Below, piece after piece: positions 35,234-43,666 of a stretch of 59,327 nt of DNA; positions within the stretch are counted from its first letter, which is position 1, and each line of letters begins with the position of its first letter. The stretch comes from Clostridia bacterium (GTDB lineage: Bacteria; Bacillota; Clostridia; Christensenellales; Borkfalkiaceae). The stretch spans positions 1-59,327 of the forward strand of contig JAFURP010000024.1 in the NCBI GenBank assembly GCA_017471785.1. Reading direction: 5' to 3'. A program made the position numbers and the translations under genes. The notes beneath the pieces were generated by a model. The model ran no database searches and was not told the origin of the DNA. It saw nothing but the letters and a program-made list of their open reading frames with translations.

Positions 35234-36778
35234 TTATTTTTTACCGCCGTCGGGCACGGGTACGATATCCCCGTCCGCGAAACGCAAGATCTCCGCCGCC
35301 ATCTCGTTCAGTTCGTTATCCACGACCGTCTTGAACCGCAAGGGACGGTAACGCAGATCGAGCAGGCTCTTGGGCGGCTTCATCGCCGTAAGCAGGTTCA
35401 AACGCTTGATGCCCTTGAAGCTGTCCTTGACGTCGTTGCCCGAAAGCGCGTACAGCACGTCTTGAGGGAATTTGTACGGGTTCGCCGTCGAAAGCACCAC
35501 GATCGGCGTCGTATCCTTGACGTCCTCGTTCGCCTTCTCCAACGCTTCTTGATATTGCGCGCACACGGCAAGCGCTACGCCCGTATGCGTATCCATCGCA
35601 TAGCCGAACTCGTCGAAGATCTCGTACATCGCTTCGATCGTATCGTCCTCGCTCGCAAAGCCGCCGAAAAATTCCTCGTCCAAGATCGCCTTTTCCGCCT
35701 GCGTGACGGAATATTCTTTCTTCTCCGCAAGCTTTTGCATACGCTCCGCCGTCAGCTTGGCGTTACGACCGCTGATCTCGAACAGCAAACGCTCCAAGTT
35801 GGAGGAAACGAGAATGTCCATAGACGGGGACATAGTACGGAAGAAGTTCCGCTTCACGTCGTACACGCCCTTTTCAAAGAAATCGGCAAGCACCTTGTTG
35901 CGGTTGGAAGCGCACACGAGCTTTCTTACGGGCAAGCCCATTTGCTTGGCGTACCAGCCCGCGAGGATATCCCCGAAATTGCCCGTCGGCACCACGAAGT
36001 CTATCTCGTCCCCCATTTGGATCTGGTTGGAGGTCAAAAGATCGAGATACGCCGAAAAATAGTACGCGATCTGCGGCGCCAAACGCCCGAAGTTGATGGA
36101 GTTCGCACTCGAAAGGCGCACCCCCTTTTCTTTCAGCTGCGCGTTGAACTCCTCGGAGGCGAACAGGCGTTTTACCGCGCGTTGACAATCGTCGAAATTG
36201 CCGCGCACCGCCGACACGAACACGTTGTCGCCGTCTTGGATACACATTTGTAAGCGTTGCATCTTCGCAACGCCCTCGTCGGGATAGAATACCGCAACCT
36301 TCGTACCCTTTACGTCGCGGAAGCCCTCGAGCGCCGCTTTACCCGTATCGCCGCTCGTCGCCGCCAAGATCAAGATCTCGTCGTCGATACCCGTAACCTC
36401 CGCGCTCTTTTTCAAAAGATACGGAAGCACGGTGAGCGCCATATCCTTAAAGGCGCAGGTGGGACCGTGGAACAGCTCCAGCACGAATAAATTGCCGTTG
36501 ATCTTCACGAGCGGAGCAGGGTCGTTGCCGCTAAAAGTCGAGTAGGCTTTTTCACAACTTTCTTTAAGATAATCCTCCCCCAAATCGTCCGCAAGATACT
36601 TCCCGAGCACGAACGCCGCGCGTTCGGGATAGGACATCTCCGCCATTCTTTCAAATTCCTCTTGACTGATTTTGGGAAAGCTTTCGGGTACGTACAAGCC
36701 GCCGTTTTTTGCAAGCCCTTGCACGATCGCTTGCGCGCCCGTTACCTTTTCTCCGCCTCTCGTACTGATAAAATACAT
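35234..36778 (-). CDS. thrC: Threonine synthase
   Basis: This 514-residue PLP enzyme converts O-phosphohomoserine to threonine. MYFISTRGGE is the standard start. FHGPTCAFKDMAL contains the PLP lysine, and VPTGNFGDILAGWYAK binds phosphate. Length and the ATSGDTGKAA segment fit the long ThrC class. No thrB or hom lies nearby. The leader of about 90 nt shows no riboswitch. Confidence 0.98.
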   Translation of the reverse strand: MYFISTRGGEKVTGAQAIVQGLAKNGGLYVPESFPKISQEEFERMAEMSYPERAAFVLGKYLADDLGEDYLKESCEKAYSTFSGNDPAPLVKINGNLFVLELFHGPTCAFKDMALTVLPYLLKKSAEVTGIDDEILILAATSGDTGKAALEGFRDVKGTKVAVFYPDEGVAKMQRLQMCIQDGDNVFVSAVRGNFDDCQRAVKRLFASEEFNAQLKEKGVRLSSANSINFGRLAPQIAYYFSAYLDLLTSNQIQMGDEIDFVVPTGNFGDILAGWYAKQMGLPVRKLVCASNRNKVLADFFEKGVYDVKRNFFRTMSPSMDILVSSNLERLLFEISGRNAKLTAERMQKLAEKKEYSVTQAEKAILDEEFFGGFASEDDTIEAMYEIFDEFGYAMDTHTGVALAVCAQYQEALEKANEDVKDTTPIVVLSTANPYKFPQDVLYALSGNDVKDSFKGIKRLNLLTAMKPPKSLLDLRYRPLRFKTVVDNELNEMAAEILRFADGDIVPVPDGGKK

Positions 36779-36882
36779 AGTTCTACCTACCTTTGCTTAT
36801 TCTTATCTCAAAGTCCCTTTTCGCGGCGACGGCTCGTCCAACCGCAAAATATCCCCCTCTTCTATATAAGAATGATAGAAAA

Positions 36883-36907
36883 AGCCGAACGGAAAAAACC
36901 GCTCGGC
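36883..36907 (-). terminator. Terminator of the P-loop protein gene
   Basis: GCCGAGCGG pairs with CCGTTCGGC around six T's, followed by TTTTTCT on the minus strand. Confidence 0.85.
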
Positions 36908-36962
36908 GTTTTCGCGCTTCATACAAACACGCCGTTAGCCTTTGGGCTGTTATCGGCAATCC

Positions 36963-37370
36963 TTACAAATACTTTGTAACAAAATCGGGAAGCTCCTCTT
37001 TAGTCGCCGAAATACAAACGGTGATCACGAGACTGTCGTTCTTCGCCACCTTATCGAGCATATAGAAGAACGCCGCAAGCTCTTGTACGGGCTTGCCCGC
37101 GATGCGGACTACGCCGTCGATAAATACGTACTCGTTGTCGTGATTACCTGCGATAACGCCCTTGATAAAGCCGCAAAGCGCCGCTTCGCCGGCGATATCG
37201 TATTCGCTTACGTCGATGAAGCGAACCTCGCGTTCCAAATCATACATACCGCGCTTGCTGTCGGTGATAAAAATCAAGTGTCCTTTCGCCTGTTCGACCG
37301 CCGCGTTCGCCGCGTCGATCATCATCTTGGTTTTTCCCGTACCTTTTGCGCCGTAAATTACTTTAATCAT
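36963..37370 (-). CDS. P-loop ATP-binding protein of unknown function
   Basis: This is a 135-residue small ATPase-like protein: MIKVIYGAKGTGKTKMM is a Walker A at the very N-terminus, and EYVFIDGVVRI is a plausible Walker B. The C-terminus (VISVC-like strand, then SATKEELPDF) is short, so only the core domain is present. The ATG at 37370 sits 7 nt after GGGAGGA. It has its own promoter and an ACCCGAGT/ACTCGGG hairpin in the leader (37403-37431). Monocistronic; role unknown. Confidence 0.85.
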   Translation of the reverse strand: MIKVIYGAKGTGKTKMMIDAANAAVEQAKGHLIFITDSKRGMYDLEREVRFIDVSEYDIAGEAALCGFIKGVIAGNHDNEYVFIDGVVRIAGKPVQELAAFFYMLDKVAKNDSLVITVCISATKEELPDFVTKYL

Positions 37371-37437
37371 AATCAAATCCTCCCAGATTTAGTCGTACTT
37401 CCCCGAGTTTTGGGTTTCTCTTACTCGGGTTACATAT

Positions 37438-37466
37438 AGTTTACCAAATTTTTCACATAATTTCAA
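37438..37466 (-). promoter_or_regulatory. Promoter of the P-loop protein gene
   Basis: TTGAAA, a 17-nt spacer and TAAACT on the minus strand, about 65 bp upstream of the start codon. Confidence 0.7.
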
Positions 37467-37520
37467 GGGTTTTGAGAAAAATTTTTTATCAAAAACACAA
37501 ATTTTTTTATTTTATTACAA

Positions 37521-37544
37521 AACGGGGCGTTTTTCCGCCCCGTT
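37521..37544. terminator. Terminator after the aminotransferase gene
   Basis: AACGGGGCG/CGCCCCGTT has T-rich tails on both sides. Confidence 0.85.
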
Positions 37545-37565
37545 TTTCCCGTTTTTTGTAAAAAA

Positions 37566-38765
37566 TCACTCGAGCGCTTCCACAAATCTCTTGATCCGCT
37601 TCAAGCCCTCCTCGATATCCGCTTCCGAAAGCGCGTAGGAAAGCCGTATGCAATCGGGCGCGCCGAACGAGATCCCGGGGACCGTCGCCACCTTTTCCGC
37701 GTCCAATAAGGTGTCCGCGAACACGATCGAATCGACGATCTCCTTGCCGTTATATTTCTTACCGTACAAATCGCCCACGACGAGCATAACGTAGAACGCG
37801 CCGTCCGGCTCTACCGATTGCACGCCGTCGATATCCGCGATCAGCTTCAAAAGCTTTTCCCGTCTTTTATCGAATACGCTCACCATCTCCCCAATCTCCT
37901 CCTCGGTGGAGTTGAGCGCCTCGATCGTCGCATATTGCGAAATGGAGCTGGCGTTGGAGGTCGCGTGGCTTTGGAAGGAATCGATCGCCTTGGCGATATC
38001 CTTGGGCGCGGCGAGATAGCCGATACGCCAGCCCGTCATCGCGTAGGTCTTGGAAACGCCGTTGACGGTGATGGTCAGATCCTTCATCTTCTCGCTGCAC
38101 TTGGCGATAGAGAACGCCTTTACGCCGTTATAGCAAAGCTTCTCGTATATCTCGTCCGCAAGCACGAAAATCTCCGCCTCCTCGCACACCTTTGCGATCG
38201 CGCGCACCTCTTCCTCGCCGTACACCGCGCCCGTGGGGTTGGACGGGGAATTAAACACGAGCATCTTCGTCCTGGGCGTGATCGCCGCTTTCAAATCCTC
38301 CGCCGAGAATTTGAATTTATTTTCCTTTTTGCAATCGATATACACGGGCGTTGCGCCGCAAACCTTCACCACTTCGGGATAGGTCAACCAATAGGGCGCG
38401 GGAATGATCACCTCGTCCCCCTCCTCCAAAACGGCGTAGCACGCGTTGAAAATGGAGTGCTTCGCACCGTTGGATACGATAATTTGCGAGGGCTCGAACT
38501 CCAAGCCGTTATCCTTTTTGAACTTCTCGCAAATCGCCTTTCTCAAGGGCAACAAGCCCGACGAGGGGGTGTATTTGGTCTGCCCGTTATCGAGCGCGGT
38601 CTTTGCCGCGGCGATAATATGATCGGGAGTGTTGAAATCGGGTTCGCCCACGCTGAACGATACGACCGACTCGCCCGCCGCCTTCATCGCCTTCGCCTTT
38701 GCGGAGATCGCAAGCGTGAGCGAGGGGGAAAGCGCGGACATTCTCTTTGCAATTCTGTTTTTCAT
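37566..38765 (-). CDS. Class I/II pyridoxal-phosphate aminotransferase (aspartate type)
   Basis: This is a 399-residue fold-type-I aminotransferase. SVGEPDFNTP and NSPSNPTGAVYG are conserved subgroup motifs, NGVSKTYAMTGWRIGY holds the PLP lysine, and FGAPDCIRLSYA supplies the carboxylate-binding Arg. It is most similar in pattern to AspB/AspC aspartate aminotransferases. Monocistronic between two terminators. Confidence 0.95.
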   Translation of the reverse strand: MKNRIAKRMSALSPSLTLAISAKAKAMKAAGESVVSFSVGEPDFNTPDHIIAAAKTALDNGQTKYTPSSGLLPLRKAICEKFKKDNGLEFEPSQIIVSNGAKHSIFNACYAVLEEGDEVIIPAPYWLTYPEVVKVCGATPVYIDCKKENKFKFSAEDLKAAITPRTKMLVFNSPSNPTGAVYGEEEVRAIAKVCEEAEIFVLADEIYEKLCYNGVKAFSIAKCSEKMKDLTITVNGVSKTYAMTGWRIGYLAAPKDIAKAIDSFQSHATSNASSISQYATIEALNSTEEEIGEMVSVFDKRREKLLKLIADIDGVQSVEPDGAFYVMLVVGDLYGKKYNGKEIVDSIVFADTLLDAEKVATVPGISFGAPDCIRLSYALSEADIEEGLKRIKRFVEALE

Positions 38766-38936
38766 AGATTGTTCTCCGTTTGCATTTTTTTCTTACCAAT
38801 CTATTGTATCGTTTTTTTGAAAATATTGCAACTACAAACGCCCCCGTTTTGAAAAAATAATCGAAAATTTTAGAGAAAATATATATCATCATTCATTTTT
38901 TCGATCGCGCTACACAAAAAAACCGATTATAAAAAT

Positions 38937-38963
38937 CCCCCCGAAGCGCGCACGCTTGGGGGG
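38937..38963 (-). terminator. Terminator of the M23 gene
   Basis: CCCCCC and AAGCG pair with CGCTT and GGGGGG (one bulged G), followed by ATTTTTAT on the minus strand. Confidence 0.85.
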
Positions 38964-38969
38964 AAAGGG

Positions 38970-39671
38970 TTATTTTTCTTCCAGGGTAAGATAGACGTTG
39001 GGGTCGATATTCACGCCCTGCTCGTACATTTCGAAGTGCAGGTGCGCGCCGTCGCGGTACTCGTTGCCCGTCGCCGCGGCTACGGTAGCGATCGCCTCGC
39101 CCTTTTCCACGGTATCGCCCACCTTCAAGCCCTCGAGCTCGTCCACGAAGCGGTATACCGATTTCACGCCGTCGCCGTGGTCGATGGTGATCTCCGTACC
39201 CACGAGCAGATCGTCCTTATAAATACTCTCGACGGTGCCTGCGTCCACGGCGAACACCTGCGTCCCCGCCTCCGCCGCAAAGTCCATACCCTTATGCCCG
39301 TAATAGGCGTTGATGGTTTGGTTGTAATAGAAGCCGTAATCGGTGGAAACGGCGTTGTTGATAGGCATCACCATTCCCTCGGGCGTCACGATCACTTGCT
39401 CGTTGTCGTTATCGTCGTCTTTACCACCGTCCACGCTCGGCTCGTCGTCGGGAGGCAACACCGCTTCGTTGTTCGAACCGTTATTCAAGCCGCCCTGATT
39501 TTCACTCGCTTCGCTACCGTTCGACACCGCCACGGCAACGACGATGATCGCCGTCAACGCCACCGCGCAACCGAGCGCGGTGAAAAGGTAAAACTTTCTC
39601 TCGCCGTTCCACCAAGATTTTTTCTTGCCGGAATTTTTCTCTTTTTCTTTTTGTTCTTTTTGCTCTTTCAT
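38970..39671 (-). CDS. Membrane-anchored M23 peptidase-fold protein, SpoIIQ-like
   Basis: This is a 233-residue protein with a highly charged cytosolic start, one membrane segment (about residues 30-50), an acidic linker and an extracytoplasmic LytM/M23 domain. HKGMDF and HLHFE keep the zinc ligands, as in clostridial SpoIIQ rather than the degenerate Bacillus protein. It follows a YwmB-like gene, matching the ywmB-(spoIID)-spoIIQ order. SpoIIQ in the forespore membrane partners SpoIIIAH during engulfment. The SpoIIQ call rests on context; a general envelope hydrolase is the alternative. Confidence 0.75.
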   Translation of the reverse strand: MKEQKEQKEKEKNSGKKKSWWNGERKFYLFTALGCAVALTAIIVVAVAVSNGSEASENQGGLNNGSNNEAVLPPDDEPSVDGGKDDDNDNEQVIVTPEGMVMPINNAVSTDYGFYYNQTINAYYGHKGMDFAAEAGTQVFAVDAGTVESIYKDDLLVGTEITIDHGDGVKSVYRFVDELEGLKVGDTVEKGEAIATVAAATGNEYRDGAHLHFEMYEQGVNIDPNVYLTLEEK

Positions 39672-39752
39672 TTTTTGCTGATCCTCCGAAAAACTTTGTA
39701 TGTAAATGTTTTCCCGTTTTTCGGCTTTTATACGCGCAAAAAAAATATTTTT

Positions 39753-40196
39753 TCAAAATCCCCCGAATACGATCGGCGTGCCCACCGTACCGAGCCCGTC
39801 GGAAAACGCGATATGCAAATTGACCGCCTCGCCGCCGACGGAAAGGGCGTTCCCCCACTTTTCCGTATAACAATAATAGGATACCACGCCGCCGACCCTT
39901 TCGCTAAATAAGATTTGGGCGTCGTACCGCTCTACGATCGTTTGCAAAACGCTTTCGGGGCTTTCGCGCAGGATAAATCGCACGCTTTCCCCTTTGATAT
40001 GCGAAAGGTCGGCAAGGGTCAACTCGTTGACGATACGCGCTTGCGAGGAGGCGGAATATAAATAGAAGCTTCGCTCCCCCGATATCTCGGAAAGCTTACA
40101 GGCGTTTACGCTGCGAAAAAACAGGCAAGCGCCTACGAAGCACGCCGCCGCCAAAGCCGCCGATATCCCCCTTTTCGCTCCCTGCCAAAACGACAT
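39753..40196 (-). CDS. YwmB-like secreted or membrane protein
   Basis: This is a 147-residue protein with an N-terminal signal or anchor helix. The later AVNLHIAFSDGLGTVGTPIV segment and the SYYCYT strand match the YwmB (TATA-box-binding-protein-like) pattern. In Bacillus ywmB precedes spoIID and spoIIQ; here an M23/SpoIIQ-like gene follows 81 bp downstream and spoIID is absent. The Shine-Dalgarno AAGGAG lies in the 3' arm of a hairpin that ends in six T's directly before the ATG. Confidence 0.6.
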   Translation of the reverse strand: MSFWQGAKRGISAALAAACFVGACLFFRSVNACKLSEISGERSFYLYSASSQARIVNELTLADLSHIKGESVRFILRESPESVLQTIVERYDAQILFSERVGGVVSYYCYTEKWGNALSVGGEAVNLHIAFSDGLGTVGTPIVFGGF

Positions 40197-40231
40197 AAAA
40201 AACTCCTTTCGCCCCAACCGTTGCGAAAGGA
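40196..40231 (-). terminator. Hairpin serving as terminator and masking a Shine-Dalgarno
   Basis: TCCTTTCG and CGAAAGGA (40204-40231) form an 8-bp stem followed on the minus strand by GTTTTTTATG. It can end the prmA-rsmE-mtaB-hit transcript. Its 3' arm is also the ribosome-binding site of the YwmB-like gene. Confidence 0.7.
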
Positions 40232-40266
40232 ATTATTGCCATATTTTTCTATTTTATACCCGACCG

Positions 40267-40602
40267 TCAAAAATCCTTTAACGGCTCGCCGCCCAAAAGA
40301 TGGATATGCAAATGGGGCACCGTCTGACCGCCGTTCTCCCCTTGATTGATAATCACGCGATATCCCTCCTCCAAGCCGAGCGAGGAGTGTATTTCGGCGA
40401 TCCTTTCAAAGCAATGCTTCAAAAGCTCCGCCCTTTCCCCGTCCATCTCGCTCAACAGCGCGAAATGGGTCTTGGGTATACACAAATAATGCAGCTTCGC
40501 CTTCGGCTCGATATCCCTGATGACGATCATCTTGTCGTCCTCGTACAAGCGCGGCGAGGGGATATCCCCGGCGACGATCTTACAAAAAATACAATTTTCC
40601 AT
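40267..40602 (-). CDS. HIT-family (HINT-like) nucleotide hydrolase
   Basis: This is a 111-residue histidine-triad protein. CIFCKIVAGDIPSPRLYEDD is the typical start with paired cysteines, and HLHIHLLGG near the end is the catalytic triad. HINT proteins hydrolyse nucleoside phosphoramidates and adenylated lysine. It is the last gene of the prmA-rsmE-mtaB-hit operon, 16 bp behind mtaB. Confidence 0.97.
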   Translation of the reverse strand: MENCIFCKIVAGDIPSPRLYEDDKMIVIRDIEPKAKLHYLCIPKTHFALLSEMDGERAELLKHCFERIAEIHSSLGLEEGYRVIINQGENGGQTVPHLHIHLLGGEPLKDF

Positions 40603-40618
40603 ATCTGTTTCTCCTTTT

Positions 40619-41881
40619 TTATTCCGTTTTTACGGCAAGCACGCCGTCTTTATACAGCTCCTCCACGCGTACACGGGTAGGTCGTTTTTCCGTTTCCCCC
40701 TCGATATATACGCGGATATAGTTTTCCGAATACCCCTCCGTGTACCCGTCGATACAATGCTCGGGCACGATTTGAAGCTCCCTCCCGATAAAGCCTCGCA
40801 TATAGCTTTCCTTTTGCTTTGCGCCGACGGCAAGGAGCCTTTCCACCCGTTCCTTTTTTACGGCAAAAGGCAATTCTTTATACTTTTTATACGCGTTCGT
40901 CCCCTCGCGCGGCGAATAGGGAAAGGCGTGTATTTGCGCAAATTGCGCCTCCTCCACGATACGCAAGGAAGCCTCGAAATCCGCCTCCGTTTCCGTCGGA
41001 AACCCGACGATGATATCCGTCGTGATCGCCGCGAAAGGAAAGACCTCGTATATCATAGCGCACTTTTCCAAATATTCCTCGCGCGTATAATGCCTGTTCA
41101 TGCTTTTCAAAACGGCGTTCGAACCGCTTTGCAAGGACAAATGGAACTGCGGCGCAAAATTTTTCACCTCTTTTAACGCGCGCAAGAACCGCTCGGTGAT
41201 CAAGCTCACCTCCATTGACCCCAACCGGATACGCGTATCCGCGTCCTTGACCGCCAGCATCAGATCGGCAAGCTCTCGCCCTCGCTCGTCCTTATACGCG
41301 GAAATATCGATCCCCGTGACCACCGTTTCCATAGCCTCGCTTTGCAAGATCTCCGCCGCCGCGCTCTCCAAGCTCCTCGAACGGCTCCGCCCGCGCAAAT
41401 AGGGTATTACGCAATAGGAACAAAAACGGTTGCACCCGTCCTGAATTTTGACGAAATTGCGCGTTTTCAAGCACTTGGGCAGAAGCATCTCCTCGTACTT
41501 CCCCTCGGACGGACGGAATTGCACGCCGCAAAAGCCCTCTCCAAAGCCCGCGCGCACGATCTCCAACACCCTGTTTTTGCCCTGCGCGCCGACCGCCGCC
41601 GCCACGCTCACGCCCTTTTCCAAAAACGCCTGCGCGTTCTTTTCCGCCGCACAGCCGCATACGATCACCTTGGCGCTCGGATTGCTTTTGATCGCCTTCC
41701 CCACCGTTTGACGGCTCTTTCTCTCCGCCTCCGCCGTCACCGCGCAGGTGTTGACGATATACAGATCGGCTTGCTCTATCTCGCCCGCGACCTCGTAGCC
41801 CAGCTCCTCCAAGCCGCGAATGAGCGAGCCGCTCTCCACGTCGTTTACCTTACAACCGAGGGTGATCACCGCCGCCTTCAT
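40619..41881 (-). CDS. mtaB: tRNA t6A37 methylthiotransferase MtaB
   Basis: This 420-residue radical-SAM enzyme converts t6A37 to ms2t6A37 in tRNAs reading ANN codons. It has an N-terminal UPF0004 domain (TLGCKVNDVESGSL, NTCAVT, CGCAA) with three Fe-S cysteines. The radical-SAM core CNRFCSYCVIPYLRG follows, then SLQSGSNAVLKSMNRHYT and a short C-terminal TRAM region. Its ATG overlaps the rsmE stop by 4 nt. Confidence 0.97.
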   Translation of the reverse strand: MKAAVITLGCKVNDVESGSLIRGLEELGYEVAGEIEQADLYIVNTCAVTAEAERKSRQTVGKAIKSNPSAKVIVCGCAAEKNAQAFLEKGVSVAAAVGAQGKNRVLEIVRAGFGEGFCGVQFRPSEGKYEEMLLPKCLKTRNFVKIQDGCNRFCSYCVIPYLRGRSRSRSLESAAAEILQSEAMETVVTGIDISAYKDERGRELADLMLAVKDADTRIRLGSMEVSLITERFLRALKEVKNFAPQFHLSLQSGSNAVLKSMNRHYTREEYLEKCAMIYEVFPFAAITTDIIVGFPTETEADFEASLRIVEEAQFAQIHAFPYSPREGTNAYKKYKELPFAVKKERVERLLAVGAKQKESYMRGFIGRELQIVPEHCIDGYTEGYSENYIRVYIEGETEKRPTRVRVEELYKDGVLAVKTE

Positions 41882-42621
41882 TGCGCGTTCTCCTCCCCCA
41901 GCTCGCCGAGCGAAAACATCACGACGGAGGTAAGCGCCACCGCCGCCGTTTCCGCACGCAAAATCCTCTTACCGAGCGTGATATGCGAAAATCCGAGCGC
42001 CTTCGCCCGTTCCGCCTCCTCGCGCGAAAAACCGCCCTCGCTGCCCACGACGAGCGCCACGCCGCCCCCTTTTTGCCCGAGCGCCGCGATCGAAGCCTCG
42101 CTCTTTTGCGCGAATTCGCACGCAAACAGCTTGTTTTCCATATCCGAAACGGAAGCCAACGCCCCCTCCAAGCTATCGTAATATTCCACCGTCGGCGCCA
42201 CCGCGCGCAGGCATTGCTTCGCCGCTTCCTTGGACACCTTACGCAAGCGTTCGAGCTTGTTCGCGTTCATATACGCGGAGGAAAATTGGGAGGAAAACGC
42301 CACGATCCTCTTCACGCCCAGCTCCACCGCCTTTTGTACGATAAATTCGTTCTTATCCGCGTTTTTCAAATACCCGAAAAGGAGCGCCACCTCGGCGCTT
42401 GCCTCCCGCTCGCCCAACTCCTCGCGCACGACGGATAACAGCATACGCTTTTTTTCCACGGCGGACACGACGGCGGTGTATTCCCTGCCGCTGTTGTCGA
42501 GCAAGATCACCTCCGCGCCCACGCCGATACGGAGGACGTTTTTCGCGTGCTCGAATTCCTCGCCGACGAGCTCGGTCACTTCTTCAATTTTATCCACGAA
42601 AAACCGTTTCAACGTAGACAT
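41878..42621 (-). CDS. rsmE: 16S rRNA (uracil-1498-N3)-methyltransferase
   Basis: This 247-residue SPOUT-class enzyme has an N-terminal PUA-like domain (RFFVDKIEEV...HAKNVLRIGVG) and a knotted SAM domain with VALVVGSEGGFSREEAE and LGKRILRAETAAVAL, the deep-knot signature. It lies between prmA (12-bp gap) and mtaB (overlap) in a translation-modification operon. Confidence 0.97.
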   Translation of the reverse strand: MSTLKRFFVDKIEEVTELVGEEFEHAKNVLRIGVGAEVILLDNSGREYTAVVSAVEKKRMLLSVVREELGEREASAEVALLFGYLKNADKNEFIVQKAVELGVKRIVAFSSQFSSAYMNANKLERLRKVSKEAAKQCLRAVAPTVEYYDSLEGALASVSDMENKLFACEFAQKSEASIAALGQKGGGVALVVGSEGGFSREEAERAKALGFSHITLGKRILRAETAAVALTSVVMFSLGELGEENAQ

Positions 42622-42633
42622 ACTACCCTCTTT

Positions 42634-43584
42634 TTACTCCTTGCGCTTCAAAACGAGAGAAAACCACTCCCCCTTTTGCCGCTCTTCCACGATTTGCATA
42701 CCCACTTGCTCGTACGCTTCCTTCACCATCGCAAGGCGGCTTTCAATGATACCGCTCAAAATAAGCACGCCCTCTTTTTTCAGGTTTTTGGGGATAGAGG
42801 GCGCGAGGAGCTTGAGCACCTCGCCCGTGATATTCGCCATCATGATATCCCCTTGGATATCCGCGTTTTCCAAAAGGTTGGAATGTGCCACGATCGCTCT
42901 ATCCGCCACGCCGTTAAGCTGGCAGTTATGGAGCGCGCTCTCGACGGCGATCGGGTCGATATCCGTCAAATACGCTTTCGCCGCGCCCAGCTTCAACGCG
43001 GAAATACCCAAGATACCGCTACCGCACCCCACGTCGATACAAACGGAGTCGGGGGTGATAAATTGCTGTACCCATTCCACGCACATAGAGGTCGTTTCGT
43101 GCTCGCCCGTCCCGAACGCCATATTCGAATCGAGAAGCACGGTATGCTCCCCCTCTTGGGGCGCGTACGCGATCCATTCGGGCACGACCACGATCTTACC
43201 CAAATGAATGGGACGGAAATGCTTTTTCCACACGTCAATCCAATCGTCGCCGTCCACCTCGCGCTTGGTATCCTCGAGCGTACCGAACGGCAACGCGCCG
43301 CCGCTTAAATCCTTTGCGTTTCGGATATCCTGCAAAATAGAAGCGATCGTTTCCTTGGCGATATTTTCGGCGATATAGCATTTGACGAGCACGTCGGAGG
43401 GCTTGTCCTCCGTCAATTCCTCGTCCATATAATCCCAATAGGTGGAATCCTTACTCGTTTGGAGCGCGATGATATCGTTCCGATCGCAAATGGTAACGCC
43501 GTAATCGGTATAATTCCACATAATATCCGAAAGAATTTCGCTCGCTTCCGTCGTAGTATGGACGGTCAATTCGATATATTTCAT
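42634..43584 (-). CDS. prmA: Ribosomal protein L11 methyltransferase
   Basis: This is a 316-residue protein. MKYIELTVHTTTEASEILSD is the substrate-recognition start, behind GTGAGGA. The SAM domain shows FGTGEHETTSMC, CIDVGCGSGILGISALKLGA and MANITGEVL (NxT instead of NPP). It is first in the prmA-rsmE-mtaB-hit operon. dnaJ, which often precedes it in Firmicutes, is not here; prfA is upstream behind a terminator. Confidence 0.97.
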   Translation of the reverse strand: MKYIELTVHTTTEASEILSDIMWNYTDYGVTICDRNDIIALQTSKDSTYWDYMDEELTEDKPSDVLVKCYIAENIAKETIASILQDIRNAKDLSGGALPFGTLEDTKREVDGDDWIDVWKKHFRPIHLGKIVVVPEWIAYAPQEGEHTVLLDSNMAFGTGEHETTSMCVEWVQQFITPDSVCIDVGCGSGILGISALKLGAAKAYLTDIDPIAVESALHNCQLNGVADRAIVAHSNLLENADIQGDIMMANITGEVLKLLAPSIPKNLKKEGVLILSGIIESRLAMVKEAYEQVGMQIVEERQKGEWFSLVLKRKE

Positions 43585-43642
43585 AAATATAAAATCCTCA
43601 CTTACTTTCATTATACCACGACCGCGCATTTTTTGCAACGAA

Positions 43643-43666
43643 AAACGCCGTATCTTTACGGCGTTT
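43643..43666 (-). terminator. Terminator overlapping the prfA stop codon
   Basis: AACGCCGTA/TACGGCGTT followed by TTT on the minus strand. The prfA stop TAA lies inside the hairpin. Confidence 0.85.
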
